From the NCBI RefSeq assembly GCF_035222275.1, contig NC_085885.1, positions 1,550,001-1,614,000 of the forward strand: a stretch of DNA of 64,000 nt, in the 5' to 3' direction. A model generated the notes under the pieces. That model had not been told where the DNA came from. It searched no databases and saw only the letters and a list, made by a program, of their open reading frames with translations. Source of the stretch: Podospora bellae-mahoneyi. Taxonomy: Eukaryota > Ascomycota > Sordariomycetes > Sordariales > Podosporaceae. A program made the translations under genes and the position numbers. Shown piece by piece: positions 36,232 to 47,942 of the stretch (its first letter is position 1; each line of letters begins with the position of its first letter).

Positions 36232-37871
36232 TCACTCATGCCCACCATCACTCGAGACCGACACCGAGCAGCAAGCCAACTTCTCACACATGCCGCCCCC
36301 ACAAGAAATCTGACATCCCGTTGGTAAAAGCGGTGCCCTAACCAGCTCTGGCTGGAGTGTGACCGAGTGTATACCATAGGCATGAAGACATTCACTAATC
36401 GTCTTTGCCCTGTCCATAAACTTGGCCATATCCGGGTCAGAAACGACAACGTGTGCTGAGGCGATGGATTTCTCTTCGTTAAGTCTCCAGACGTGGAGCT
36501 CGTGGACAGCGAGAACGCCGGGAATCTATGTAGCGTGTTAGTGCGCACCCGTCTTCTTTTCTGGGGGCAAGGTGTCTTGCCTTCATAATATCGTGCTTGA
36601 TATCCACGAGAATGACCCCAGCAGGTGCACTTTGTAAAAGAATGGTGCCGGACTCCCTCAAAATTGGAATTGCTGTGCAGAAGATGAGAGCTGCGATGCC
36701 TAAGCTGATGGCTGGATCGACGTAGTATTTAGGGTCGAATTCATTCATCGTGTCGGGGCGAACATATTTTATGATGGCTGCCGCAATCATGACCCCCAGA
36801 TTCCCAGCAATATCCCCTAAGACGTGGAACTTGGCGGCGAGCATGTTGAGATCTCCTAATGGCGCCTTGCCGATGTGTATAATGTGCCGATGTTCGGAGT
36901 GGGAATCGGTAGCAGCTATTGGCGATGTCGTCCCGTCGGCCTCAATATCGACACATGATGCTTTCGGTGATGGTAAGTTGAGAACTGTTGCACTGCTGGT
37001 AGTGGTACCTCCATTCTTTAGGAGTTCGGCATCGCCGCCCTTCTTACAGGGTGAAGTAAGTTCATGTCTGTGGTGATGATCGCCACGAGGGACTTCATCG
37101 GTTTGTTTGCTGTGTTCATGTTCATGCTCATGCCCATGCCCATGCCCATGCCCGTGTCCGTGAGAATGGCTGTGGCCGTGACCGTGACCGTGGTTGTGTT
37201 CTGCACCAAATTCTGTCAGCCTCCGATCTAGATCCTTCAAAAACTCTGTTGTTCTTACCATGTAGAAAGGCAAAGCTGACGAGGTTCAGGGCGAGACCTA
37301 CGCCACCCACTATCAAGACTAGTTTGGGTTCTTCGACTTTCTCCATCTTTATAAAGCGCTCGATGGACTGGAATAAAATACTGAGCGCTAAAGCGAACAA
37401 AAAGGATCCATTGAAAAAGGCGCCAAGCAGCGTAGATCGCTGCCAGCCGAAAGATAGCTCTTGAGGCGAGCCACTGCGCTCAGATACCTGCGAGGAGAAA
37501 GGTCAGCCGTAAGGCTTCATGAGGATGTATACAAATGAGTGTGACGTACAACAATGGCGACCAGAGTCACCACATAGCCGAGTAGATCATTTAGCTGGAG
37601 ATTTCGTGTTAGCAACCGGTCTATGCAACTCTCTTCTGCAAAGACCCGTAGATCTATACATACGTAGTGAATGGCATCAGCGTAGAGTGCCAAACTACTA
37701 GTTTTGAAGGCGACTGTGTGATACAGCGTTAGTCGGACAGCGTCGTCTGATGTTGCTCAAGGTTCGAGTGCGTTGTCAATACCTACCAACAAGCTCACAC
37801 ACGAAGAAAGCGGTCGAGATGGCGATAATAATCGACACTCTTGTCCTCTTGTTGAGTTTCCTGGTCGCCAT
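36232..37871 (-). CDS. CDF-family zinc transporter (ZRC1/COT1-like, vacuolar)
   Basis: Six exons (37871-37787, 37713-37664, 37594-37550, 37487-37259, 37200-36581 and 36525-36232) encode 440 residues. Cation-diffusion-facilitator hallmarks are present. TM2 carries the zinc-site residues H44 and D48 in ALYADAIHYLND. TM5 carries the pair H262 and D266 in FHVLGDIAGN. Between TM4 and TM5 is a His-rich loop of alternating Gly-His and Glu-His from residue 137, typical of ZRC1/COT1 vacuolar Zn2+/H+ antiporters that store and detoxify zinc. The C-terminal cytosolic domain begins IPGVLAVHELHVWRL, and the protein ends in a Cys-rich tail (CQISCGGGMCEKLACC). The last intron (36580-36526) has a GC donor (AAG/GCAAGA), and splicing there is needed to join DIMK to IPGV. 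The ATG at 37871 gives MATRKLNKRTR. The gene is divergent from iml1. Specificity for Zn over Co or Cd is inferred from the family. Confidence 0.9.
37100..37200 (-). repeat. His-rich loop coding repeat (Gly-His / Glu-His)
   Basis: An imperfect hexanucleotide repeat (CATGGG-type on the coding strand) encodes roughly 13 alternating His residues at the start of exon 5 of the zinc transporter. Such loops bind zinc in CDF proteins, and their length varies between strains and species because the DNA repeat slips. Confidence 0.8.
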
Positions 37872-39268
37872 GGTAGATTATTCGGGGACTGGGCTGGCGA
37901 AGAGTAGTGTGAGCAAACTGATAGCAGAAGAAAAGTAGCAGAAGGAAGCTCTCGCTGACAGCAAACTGATGTGTGTGATATCAAGACACCGCAGTAGGCG
38001 GGGCAAACAATGCCAATATCTCTGGTGTTTGCGACTTTGCGACCTGTGGACCTCTCGTTGCCATGAAGCATGGACCAGGAAGCTGGCTCAACAGATAAAT
38101 GTTCAATCTTGCAGGATTGCAGAGCACCGCATGGCCAGGAAGCTGAGAGTAGATCTGTCGATTTTGCATCTGCAGTCACTTGAATGAGTGACTGTCTAGC
38201 TCGCACGGCCTTAGTGCTGCACAGGAGCATTCGACCTTAAGAGCATGCAGGGTGAGGTGTGTTGTGTGTTGCAGATGGCAGCCGGACCGGTAAGTTGGGA
38301 CGCCCGGTGTCTGCGAGAGACTCCGAGCAAGATACTGAGGTGAGATAAAGTATGACGTGGTAATGTGTGAGCGTGTACACAGAAGAAGAGGATCCTCAAC
38401 TCCGAGAGCGGGAGCAGGTGGCCGCCCAGAGAGCAGAGAAATGAAGACCAGTGGTTCAGAGAGGGAATGTCGGCCATATCAATGAATAATTTGGTGCTAG
38501 AAGAAGCTGGATTTAATTAGCGCCAAATGCCTTCAAGCTTCAAATTGACCGGATGGTGGCTTGCTTTCAAGTGGGCAGCCGCTGTCAGTGCATGTGCCTC
38601 ATCCACGTTTCCCTCTTGAGGAAGTAGCAACTGCGACAACTGACTGCTGCCTAAGAAAATGAAGAGATGTCTCCCTGGTTCTAAAGAGTGCCATTGCTTC
38701 GAGAACAGATCCAAGACAAGATCACAAAGGTCCGGAGCATGCCATCTCTTATTCTTTTCCTTGGTGTCTCTCAGGCCACAAGATAACTAACTGGACAGAT
38801 ATGTTACACAGTCACCAAGCTGTACAACAACATCGGCACACCGAAAAGTGGCCGGACACCGGACAATTTGTAAAACTGATTCGATTCAGTGCCGAGGGAT
38901 TGCTCTTGCCCAGGGTGATGTAATTCTGGAATTCTGGAGGTGAGGTTTGGAGATGAAAAGCAATCACCAATCATATCCCAGCAACAGCCACACCCAGCTG
39001 TTCCCGGCAGGCACCACATTTGCAGGGATGTGGATAGCGGGGGACAGGGGAACGGGTCATTGCGCTAACTCTATTTAGAAGGCGGAGAAATAATCCTGGA
39101 TTTTGCCAACGATAGCTCACGTCAACACCGTTTACAGGCGCTGAAGGTCGGACGGACAATGCGAAATGCAAATGCGACAGCTTTTTCGACGACGATACGA
39201 AGACATGATTTTTCGACGGCGAAAAGAGCAACCATAACCCTACAATCTCAATTTGATGAGAAAGCTCA
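37872..39268. promoter_or_regulatory. divergent promoter region, zinc transporter / iml1
   Basis: The 1.4 kb between the two divergent start codons must hold both promoters and 5' UTRs. I see no ORF with a recognisable product and no clear palindromic zinc-response element. Shared regulation is possible but not shown by the sequence. Confidence 0.5.
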
Positions 39269-42200
39269 ATGTCGTCGAGAACCGCCTCGGCCGGCGCGTC
39301 GGGGCCTGCAAAAGGCGCTCAGGGTTGGCCGTCCTACCTTCGCCAGTTCAGTAAAGCCAGCGCAGAGGAGCAACCGCATCTATATCCCAATCTGAATCCC
39401 CATTCACCGGCAGACACGGTCACTTCGAGCAGTTCGACCATTCGCGAGCGACCCCAGTCGGCGAAACGCCCAGAACGAAGATGGACCGTGACTGTCAACG
39501 AAGCGCTTTCCGGCGACGAAGTGTTGCTCAACTTGGAGCTGCTAGGGGACGATATCCAGCCAGGCAGCCTCGTGGCTATCGATGTGCTAAAGCCAGAAAC
39601 CGAGAAGCAGCATCACCCAGAACGCAGCAAAGATGACAGCTCTGCGGGTTGCAAGCCAAAGCGCTACATATGTATCGCCAAAGACTTGAATAGGGATTTC
39701 AGGGCTCGATACCCCATGGTCGAAGTCTATGTCGCCAAACATATCGCAGAAGCCTTTGGGGTGAGGAAGGGTACACAAGTTACTGTCGCTCCAGTATGAT
39801 GCCCCTTTCAACTTTGTGGATGGGAATTGTCCCTAACGAAGATCTTTCCAGATTGACAGCACGAACCCGGCCGTTGAAGCATCTCACCTCGAGCTCTCCT
39901 TTAAAGATCAGTATCTTTCGCGAGCTGATATGTGGCGTATGGCAGTGGGAATGCTTTCAGAGCGGACCGTATACAAAGGACAGATGATCCTGTTCATGGG
40001 TACCGTCAAGGCGCAGGTTACAGCTGTGTATGTTGACGGACGCCAAATCCATTCTGCCTTCTTCGGCCGCGACACAAAGCCCATATTCCGCAGCGAATCC
40101 GCTCGATATGTTCTTTTCATCCAGATGTCCCGCGAGATGTGGGAATTTGACTCGGATGGTTCCGGCGAGATCATGTTTAACAAAGTGGTCAACGGGTTCC
40201 TACCAGCGCTCTTCAAGAAGTGGGCAGCTATGAAGCTGAAGCATCTTGTCACCATCGTGTTGTTTGCACGCGTCGAGTACGACACGGGTATTTCGACTGA
40301 ACTCACCAATGCCGCTGTTCAAAACCTTTACTACACCGGCATTCAGTCCTCTGGAAACCGCCGCCCATACAAGGACTTCTATAGGGTAGTCGTCAGTGAG
40401 ATGGGCAGTGGTGAGTGGACCAAAATCTTGCATCAGCTCAAGCGGGAGTTTAGCTACTTCCGCAAGGACATCAGCACCCACCACATAAAGGCCATAACAT
40501 GGTCACCCTTCCCTGGCTCGGATGATCCTGCGACTCGCGAGTCAACCCTCAACAGGATCAAAGCTGAAGCCTCTCGAGCGGTGCACGGAAACTTCCTTGA
40601 AGCCATCAACATGGCCTCTTCGTTGTACGCCCACGATTACATTGACAGAGACTTGACTAGGACCGGAGTGTCTGTTGTGGTCATTAGTCCCAGTCCTGGC
40701 GTTTTCGAGGTCGACTACGACGCGCTTCGCCGAACGACTGAATCTCTTGTGGGTAATGGCATCGGCATTGACTTGATCTGCATACCAAAGATACCACTGC
40801 ACTCTGTCCCGCTGTTTCGTTATCGTGCTCCTCAAAACTCGCAGCTCGCTAGCCAAAGGTCGAAGCTGAACATGAGCAGCGGAAGTACCCCAAAGCAGAC
40901 CAGTTCGGTGTTTGGGAGTTATAGCAGTCAAGTAGGGTTATTTTCTCCTGGAAAAGGACTCGAAATGGCCCGCCGTGGTGAGCCTGTTGGTCAACGCTCC
41001 GCACAAGATGAATTTGTCTCCGTTGTGCCCCAGTGGCTTCATGTGTCATACTGGACGGGCGCGTCTGAAGAAGCACTTTCTTATCAGGGAATTGCTTTGT
41101 CGGTGTCGGACGTGCCTCATGGTGACGCCGGAGACGAGTTCCCAATTCGATGTCGCATGTATGACTTGCAAATGCGAAGCGTGATGGAAACCAATGAGAT
41201 CGAGACCCAGCCGCTGCACATGGATCCATATTTCCCTCTGTCGGCGCTCCAGGTCACTCAGATCCCCCAACCGCATATCGATTCCGATGGGACGATATTT
41301 GTCAAGAACACCCAGGTGCCAGAGACTCTTTTTGAACACGTCTATGGCTTCCAGAAGTTTGTCCCTGATAGAAACAGCAAACATGCGGAACGATCACTGT
41401 GGAAACAATTGCAACAGTATGACGACTCCAGGGCACGACTGCCAACTTCCCGGATGATTGCTGGTCCTCACAGGCATGGGCGTATGTACGAGGATGTTCC
41501 AAGAAAGCAAGTGTCGGAAGATACCAGCCTGCTGAGTACCTCCTTTAGCGAGCGTCGTCCTTCCACTGCTATTCAACCCACAATTCCTGGGCCTTCTCAA
41601 TTTCATCGGCAGAGCTCTGACAGGTTGGATGTCCTATCTTCCTTGTCGACCAACCGTAAAAGTCCTGCTGGGTCTAGTAACGCCAGCAGCACCGCTACTT
41701 CGTCTCCCACCAAGCCTCCTAAGTTCATGCGACAGATCAGCCGTTCGAGTGCGGGTTTTAAGATAGCCGCTCCTAAGGCAGCCGCCGCAGAATTGAGCGT
41801 CCAGAGTGTTGAGGCCTCGCGGCCCTCGGGTCCACACGATCACAGGATGGGCAATGCTCGCGGAGATCAACGGCCAATGTCTTCGGACAAGACAAGAATG
41901 GGCTCGCCTTTGTTCAACCAAGGCAGTTTCTCCTCTTACACGTTTGCACAGGGGTACCTGTCGCCTGGAGATTCGGGCAGCAAGCCGATCCTGATCAGAA
42001 ACCAACAGCCGAGTGGTGTCAGCGTGGCCAATTCGATTCTGGTTTCAACACTGCGCCCAGAGCCTACTCGCCTCGACCGGGACATAAAAAAGTCCAACGC
42101 CATCCGGAACGACGATGCTAATCGGCTTAACAAGTCCATATTATTGGCGGATGCCATGTCGGAGTTGCCAACCACTTTGTCTCCCACCACAGCTCTGAAC

Positions 42201-45080
42201 CCGTGGCTGACAATCCTGAACCCGTCCAATACCAAACCTGAGGATGTGAACATGGCTTCTCTGTACAGCCGCTGGCAGCACGTATTTCCAAGACCCGCAG
42301 AAATGAGACTCATGAAGTGGAAGTCGTTGTGCTCTCCGGCTGCTGTCCCACTTACGTGTGAGTACTTCCCCACAGAGTCTCAGTTTGAGTCAGAGTACCA
42401 GCGCCAGCCTTACAATGTGTCACAAAATGTGGACGACGAGCTGTCCGAGGAACCAAGGTCGCGTGACGACTTGCTGCGAGAGTTGGTTAGTTTGCGCTTT
42501 TGCCAGGGATTCCAAATCATCGTCGGCCCAGCGGTTGCGAAGGCTTTCGGCCAGAAACAACTCAAGGTTGCTGATGTCTTCTCCAGAGACCACATGATGG
42601 AAGATGGCACGAGCATTTTCATGTCCGCTGGTAATACCATACATCAGCTGTCGTGTGTCAACGGGACCGAAGTGGAAGTCAATATCTTTGTTCGAAAGCC
42701 GACGGAAAGTTCTCCGCAGGTTTATGACGGGGCATCATCGAGGTACAAGCCGGCCATTCGGACACTGTTGGATCAACGCTACAGGACAAGCGAGTTTGAT
42801 CTTGTAACGCCCAAGCCAGAGTGGAACTGGAATTACATTGATGCTTTTGTCGCTGGCCACAATGACGAACTGACGGAGCATCTGAGGTTCTGGCGTGCGA
42901 GATTCGTTTTGATCCCTATTACGGGCAGACACGCATCGCTACCCCGGGCACAGAGCGGAGATAGTGACGAGGAGGTTCGTATTGAGGGGATCCGCAAGCT
43001 TGCTCAGTTGTGGCAGAGGTACCGATACGTTCCTCCGAATGAAAGACGGCTTCAAGGTCCGGGCCAGCGGAAGAAGAAGGAAGCCAATCCTCTTGATATT
43101 GTTTACAAGACCGAGGATTCATCTGTGGTCATTGCGGCCGAACTCGAGACATTGCCTTTGCTGGAAGGTGTGGACCGCAAGGGAGGGTTAGTAAGAAGAG
43201 GGGAACAGTTTTCAAAGAAGAACTTTAGCTTGGCTGCTCTGGCGGAGGCTATACAGCAACCGGTGGAACAAGGTGGTGTCCGTATGCAGAACCGCAGATG
43301 GCATTTGCGCCTGCATTACAACTGCTTCATCGGTTCTGACATGACGAGTTGGCTTCTAGACAACTTTGAGGATCTTGAGGACCGGGAAGAGGCAGAGGCT
43401 CTAGGTAATCGTCTCATGGTATCTGACGACAGGGAGAAAGACAAAGAGGGCAACAAGAAAGAGAGCGGAGGTCTATTCGTGCACGTTGAGAAGCGCCATT
43501 CGTTTAGGGACGGGCAGTACTTTTACCAGATCAGCAGCGAATACGCAAAGCCTCAGCCCAGTTGGTTCAAGCGAACCCAACAGTTCTCCATACCGACAAC
43601 GCCTATGTCAGAGAACATGCCTCGGGATTTACGGGTTGGCATCTCGAGACCGACTTCTATCCATGAAGAGAATTCTTCAACCTCTGGCGCTTCAACACCA
43701 ACGGCACCACCCACTGTCATCGGCGGCAAGAAGCCCAAAGTTGTTCTCAGCAAGTCTATCAAGTACGACGTCGATCATCGCAAAAAGTCCTACCGGCCCG
43801 AGATTGTCGAACTACATTACGACCGCCTCCACAACCCAGAAAACTGTTACCATATCCGCGTTGACTGGATGAACGTCACTGCCAAGCTCATCGAAGACGC
43901 CGTTGAGAACTGGGCAAGGGAAGCAGCCCAGTACGGTCTCCGACTGGTTGAAGTCCCCATAGCAGAAGCCTGCTCGATCAGCTACATCAACCCCTTCCGC
44001 CGACCCTACATCATAAAACTCGCCCTCCCACCACCCGACCGGTCACCTGTCACATATTACGACTCTATTTCCTTCACCCCCTCCGCCCAGCCGGGGAAGC
44101 ATTTCTACCAAAAGGCCATCCTGCGCAAATTCGACTTTGTCCTCGACGTCGAAGCAGCGTCCAACTTTCCCTCCAACGTCGACGTGTCCTACTCGTGGGG
44201 AAAGCCAGACTTCAGATATACCCAGTACATCCACCGGTCGGGGTCTGTCCTGGCGCAAATCACAGACGAGGGGGATCTTCTCTTGTTGGCAAACAGGTTG
44301 TATAGCAGCCGAGCTGCTGCCGCCAGGGAGAGGGAGATGCAGAGGGAACTCCGGACGGAGCACCCTGCACTCGGTGTGAACAGTGCCGTCGCCACGCCTG
44401 GTGGTGTTCCGGGATGGGCGATGACGCCGCTGGGTGGTTACCCGGTGTTTAACCTCCCCACTCCGAGTGTGGGAATTAGCTCGGAGCCGGTGACGTCTTC
44501 TCCATCGATTAAACCGGGTTTTTTGTCGCCTATCATCCGACCTGTTGGGGCAACGGCGATGAGTAACCCGCCTTCTGCTGGGGGTGGAGGGGGTAGTGCG
44601 TTTGGTACACCGGGGATATTGCAAAAGGGGCCGGGGTGGAGCTGGACGGGGCAGGAGCCGGAGATGGTGAAGGATGAGCTGGAGAGGTTTTGTAAGGATA
44701 CGAGGGCATTGGACCAGTTTTATCGGGAGCAACGGATGGCTGCTGTTGTTAGGGAGGCGGGCGGGGGGGTTAGTGCTGGGGGTATTGGGGCTGTTGGGGG
44801 GGCAGTTATTGGGGCGGGGGGGGTGGGGAGCACGCCGGTGACGGAGGGGAATATTCCTGTTATTGGGCTGCCGGGAAATATTATTGGGAGCGTTGGGGGG
44901 GGGAGTAATAGTGGGGCAGTGGGAACGGGGATGGGAATCAGTCCGAGGGTGGGGAGCCCGGCTTTTATGATGGGGGCGGGGGAGAGGTTTTTGAGACGGG
45001 GGAGTGTGCAGATTGCGGGGGGGTTGGAGGGGTTGAGGATGACGGGGAAGGGGGAGGGGAAGGGGGATTGGGGGAGATAA
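39269..45080 (+). CDS. iml1: Iml1 (DEPDC5 orthologue), SEACIT/GATOR1 subunit
   Basis: Two exons (39269-39793 and 39852-45080; 58-bp intron, GTATGA donor, TTTCCAG acceptor) encode 1917 residues, the size expected for filamentous-fungal Iml1. The N-terminal domain (about 70-180) ends in a segment including [20 protein letters not shown] and the region spanning the intron. Next is the SABA-type core opening with [24 protein letters not shown] domain (about 1315-1395) shows [21 protein letters not shown] and ends with [10 protein letters not shown]. The C-terminal domain (about 1440-1660) contains [16 protein letters not shown] Gly-rich tail fills about 1808-1917. Iml1 with Npr2 and Npr3 forms the vacuolar SEACIT complex, the GAP for Gtr1 that shuts down TORC1 on amino-acid starvation and promotes autophagy. 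The final 500 bp are extremely G-rich on the coding strand. The ATG at 39269 gives [12 protein letters not shown]. Confidence 0.93.
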
Positions 45081-46064
45081 GTAAAGGAGGGATAGGATAT
45101 GATCGGAGGGGAAACCCGGGATAGGGAGCGGGCGATTTGTCTGTGAGTTTAGGGCGAGGGGTGGTTTGGATTGTTGGGGTGGCGTGTGATAGTCTGAGGA
45201 TTAATCAAGAAATATATCCGAAGGTATCTCAGGTATATAAAAATGACTTTAGTTGGCGAGGAAAAGCCCTTTACAATCATTTCTCCCTAAATTCGGTACG
45301 ATTGCTGAGTCCTTGAGACCCCTTAATATTATCTATGTGAGGTATGCTACCTAAGTAGTTTTGTCCCCGACGTGTGTGTCTCTAATGATGCCCTGCCCCT
45401 TCCCTTGTCGGGGGGCTCTAGGCAGGCGGTGTTAACGTGCGGCGATGGTGGAGAGGCTGCCCGTTTGGTAGTCACATCGTTGGGGGCTGGAGGAAGCCAC
45501 CGCTTGAACGACGATATCTCTAGGTACCCTTACCGCGTTCGCAGGCGGGGACGTGGCCTACGGTGGTGTGTGTGCGCTTTGAGCTTTGAGACGTGCATGA
45601 TCGAGCGGTTGCGCGCGTGTGTGTATATGAGTGTCCATCGCGGTGGATATCTGGAGAAGTCAAGTAGAAGAGGTGCGGCTCTTTGCTTGGGTGGTCACTT
45701 GATGATGGTGGATGAGGTAGAAGAGTATTTTGGATGATATAATACCTCTGAGAATGTTGCCTTTGAGACGATATGATGCTCGGATGATGAGATATGTCTA
45801 TGGGATGAGAGGTTTTTCGGAATGAAAGGGAGCTCATGATATTGTCTAAATAAATCCATCGGTATCTACCCGGGTGTATTGATATTTTGAGTAAAAGCAT
45901 CTTGAACACCTTCCCCCTTCATAGCCTTCGACAAACCAAGTTAAGTCAAGTCAAATATTAGGTTAGATTTGACTTGTTTGACTTGGTGACTACTTACTTA
46001 CCTTGGCACTGGTGCTTTTGAGACGAGTCCCACCTTTGGAAGATGGAGATCTTTAGGATGGGTA
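45081..46064. other. intergenic region downstream of iml1
   Basis: No supported gene. It contains the iml1 3' UTR and an imperfect hairpin at about 45942-45985 (AAGTCAAGTCAAAT against ATTTGACTTG-TTTGACTT). Overlapping ORFs on both strands (45372-45737 and 45520-45909) look like chance. Confidence 0.5.
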
Positions 46065-46107
46065 GGTTGGATGACCAGGAAATGGCCCACCCACGGAGAT
46101 GGACCAC
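46065..46107 (+). repeat. left copy of a 43-bp inverted repeat bounding the transposon block
   Basis: This 43-bp sequence begins GGTTGGATGACCAGGAAATG and recurs in inverted orientation at 49545-49587 with three mismatches. The pair brackets the AT-rich, transposon-bearing block. It could be the terminal inverted repeat of a decayed DNA transposon or two fragments of another repeat family. Confidence 0.75.
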
Positions 46108-46218
46108 CACCCCCACACCAGCCACACAACCTTAATGAGATTACCCCTGAATGCTTACACTCCCCACAACAAGACCAATATTGGGTCAATTTCTATGGAA
46201 GTTATACCAAAATGTAGC

Positions 46219-46500
46219 TCAATCACTGTCAGAGTCAGACATTGCATCTGCTTCCCTCTTACGCCGGGTTTGAACCCGATAACGTGTGCTACGCCGCACA
46301 GGCTCGGCTAGCTCCGGCTGCTCCACATCCTCCTTAGGCACCACTTCTTCCTCCACCACCCTCCCTTTAATACAAGCCTCTTCTAGATTATAAAGCTTTA
46401 TAAACTCGGAATTCGAATCTTCTCTATTTAACTTACGTTTCTTTTTTACGTCCTAGGATTTATAAGCGTTTTTTTAGTACCTTACCGTATTAGCTTTATA
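46219..46500 (-). pseudogene. C-terminal tail of a RIP-damaged transposable-element ORF
   Basis: Read on the minus strand this gives a continuous charged tail: KKKRKLNREDSNSEFIKL, then acidic and basic stretches including EEEVVPKEDVEQPE, PVRRSTRYRVQTRRKRE and a terminal MSDSDSD before a stop at 46219-46221. Upstream, the same frame has a TAG and a TAA where Trp and Gln codons would be explained by C-to-T/G-to-A changes, and then the sequence dissolves into AT-rich DNA. The RRSTR-like basic motif before an acidic end resembles C-termini of transposon polyproteins. I cannot assign the class. No start or catalytic domain survives. Confidence 0.5.
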
Positions 46501-46949
46501 AATAAATATTTTAGATTTTAATATAAATATAATACTAATAAGAGTCCCTACTATAAATTATTTTCCGGCCGGTATATAGTTTTTAAGTAGGCGCCTAACC
46601 TTTTTAGCTACTTAAAAGTTTTCTATAGTATAAAAAGTAGATATTTTTGAAGAAAGATTTAACGGTACTATAAGGACTATTATTTAGTTTAAAAAAATAA
46701 TTTATATTTACGTATAGGCTATAATTTTATTTTACGCTAACCGCTAATAGTATTTTTTTTCCTAAAGCCCTACTTACGAGTAAAGTTATATAGCTAAACT
46801 AAATCGACTTTACCGTTAAATATATAGTTAGTAAAAGCGTCGTTTATAACTATAAGCCTTTTATATACCTTTTTAATATTAAAAAAGTAATTAAGATAAA
46901 GGGGTTAAAAAATATATAACTAATAGGAAAGTAAAAAAAAAAAAAATAT
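46430..46949. mobile_element. RIP-type AT-rich relic, left segment
   Basis: Composition changes abruptly to strings of TA, AAT and TTT with almost no CpA or TpG-rich coding texture, in sharp contrast to the GC-rich flanks. This is what repeat-induced point mutation leaves of a duplicated transposon. It is continuous with the damaged ORF tail at 46219-46500. Confidence 0.75.
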
Positions 46950-46954
46950 TATTT

Positions 46955-47399
46955 TATGACGAACCCCTATCCAGAACCTCTGAAAGGGATACCGGTTAAA
47001 GGCTGCTTCTGAATAATCCTGGTTCGGTACAGCTAAACAGTGTACGACAAGATGTCTCAATGTAAACACAAGATACCGTGAATACAAGCTTGAATTGCAT
47101 ACTGCGGAACTGTCTATCTACACCGGCCAGTTCCTCCGTATATATAGACCTCGGGGCCCTGAGGTGCTCGCCCTGCTATGGCCCCGATCACTCCTAGCAC
47201 TTTGCATCCTGCGAAGTGCTCGTCGTGCTATGCCTTTGATCACCCGTAGCACTTTGCATCCTGCAGACTGCTCAGGCCTCTTGGCATCGTAGCACTTCTG
47301 GCCAGCCTTGATTGGCTGCCTCCTGGTTTCCTTAATGATTGGCTAGGGACGCCCCGCGCCCCACATACTGCGCGACCTGCCGTTGGGTTAACTGTGACA
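46955..47399 (-). mobile_element. solo LTR (element A), inverted relative to element B
   Basis: A 445-bp GC-balanced unit set in AT-rich DNA and flanked by a perfect 5-bp target duplication, TATTT (46950-46954 and 47400-47404). On the minus strand it begins TGTCACAG and ends GTCATA. It has a TATA box (TATATATACGGAGG) followed by a 194-bp segment nearly identical to that of element B (three mismatches). The upstream, U3-like part differs from B and contains a 52-bp direct repeat (47164-47215 and 47216-47267). No internal retrotransposon sequence is attached, so it is a solo LTR or a non-autonomous LTR-like insertion. Confidence 0.82.
47164..47267. repeat. 52-bp direct tandem repeat within LTR element A
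   Basis: Two adjacent 52-bp copies, each starting GTGCTCG and containing TAGCACTTTGCATCCTGC, lie in the U3-like region. Tandem duplications in U3 often alter transcriptional enhancer dosage in LTR elements. That role is inferred only. Confidence 0.75.
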
Positions 47400-47404
47400 T
47401 ATTT

Positions 47405-47937
47405 TTATAGTACCGGATTATAAAATCGTTAATAATATATAAGCTATAGCTATTATAAATTAAAAAATATAGTTTTAATAAGTCCTTTAATTAAATTTTA
47501 AAATAAAAACCTTTTTAAACTATTTTACGGTAAGGTCGTTATTAATTTAACCGTTCGATAATATAACTATATATTAATCCTTATCGAATTAATTTTTAAA
47601 TTATTATTTTTAAAAGTTTTAACCTTTAAAAATTACCCCGGGGAAAAGGGCTTTTATATTTTAAGAAATATATTTTAATATAATAATTTAGGTCCTTCTT
47701 TTATTTTATTTAATATATATAAACTTTTTATTTTTTATTAAAGACATTATAATTAAGCCGTTCTTTCCCTAACCTTTTATTATTCTTACTTTATTATAAT
47801 TATACCTATTTTTAAACTTAATTTAAATGATAGTAAAATATAAATTAAAAAACTTATTAATATTTTCCGTAATAACTTTATTAACGTTAGCGTAATTAAT
47901 TTTCTTTCTTACTTTCGTTTTAATAATAAAATAACGG
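47405..47937. mobile_element. RIP-type AT-rich relic between the two solo LTRs
   Basis: About 530 bp of very AT-rich sequence with no ORF, probably part of the same mutated element as the left segment. Elements A and B inserted into it from opposite orientations, as their target duplications TATTT and TTAAT consist of this AT-rich DNA. Confidence 0.72.
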
Positions 47938-47942
47938 TTAAT

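Noticed and set aside
45372-45909. Overlapping ORFs of 121 and 129 codons on opposite strands downstream of iml1
   Set aside because: They shadow each other in the iml1 3' region and neither has a recognisable product or good start context.
46255-46325. Possible tRNA on the minus strand around GGGTTCAAACCC
   Set aside because: The T-loop-like palindrome is present, but no acceptor, D-arm or anticodon stem can be formed around it, and the bases are explained as codons of the transposon ORF tail (RRSTRYRVQTRRK).
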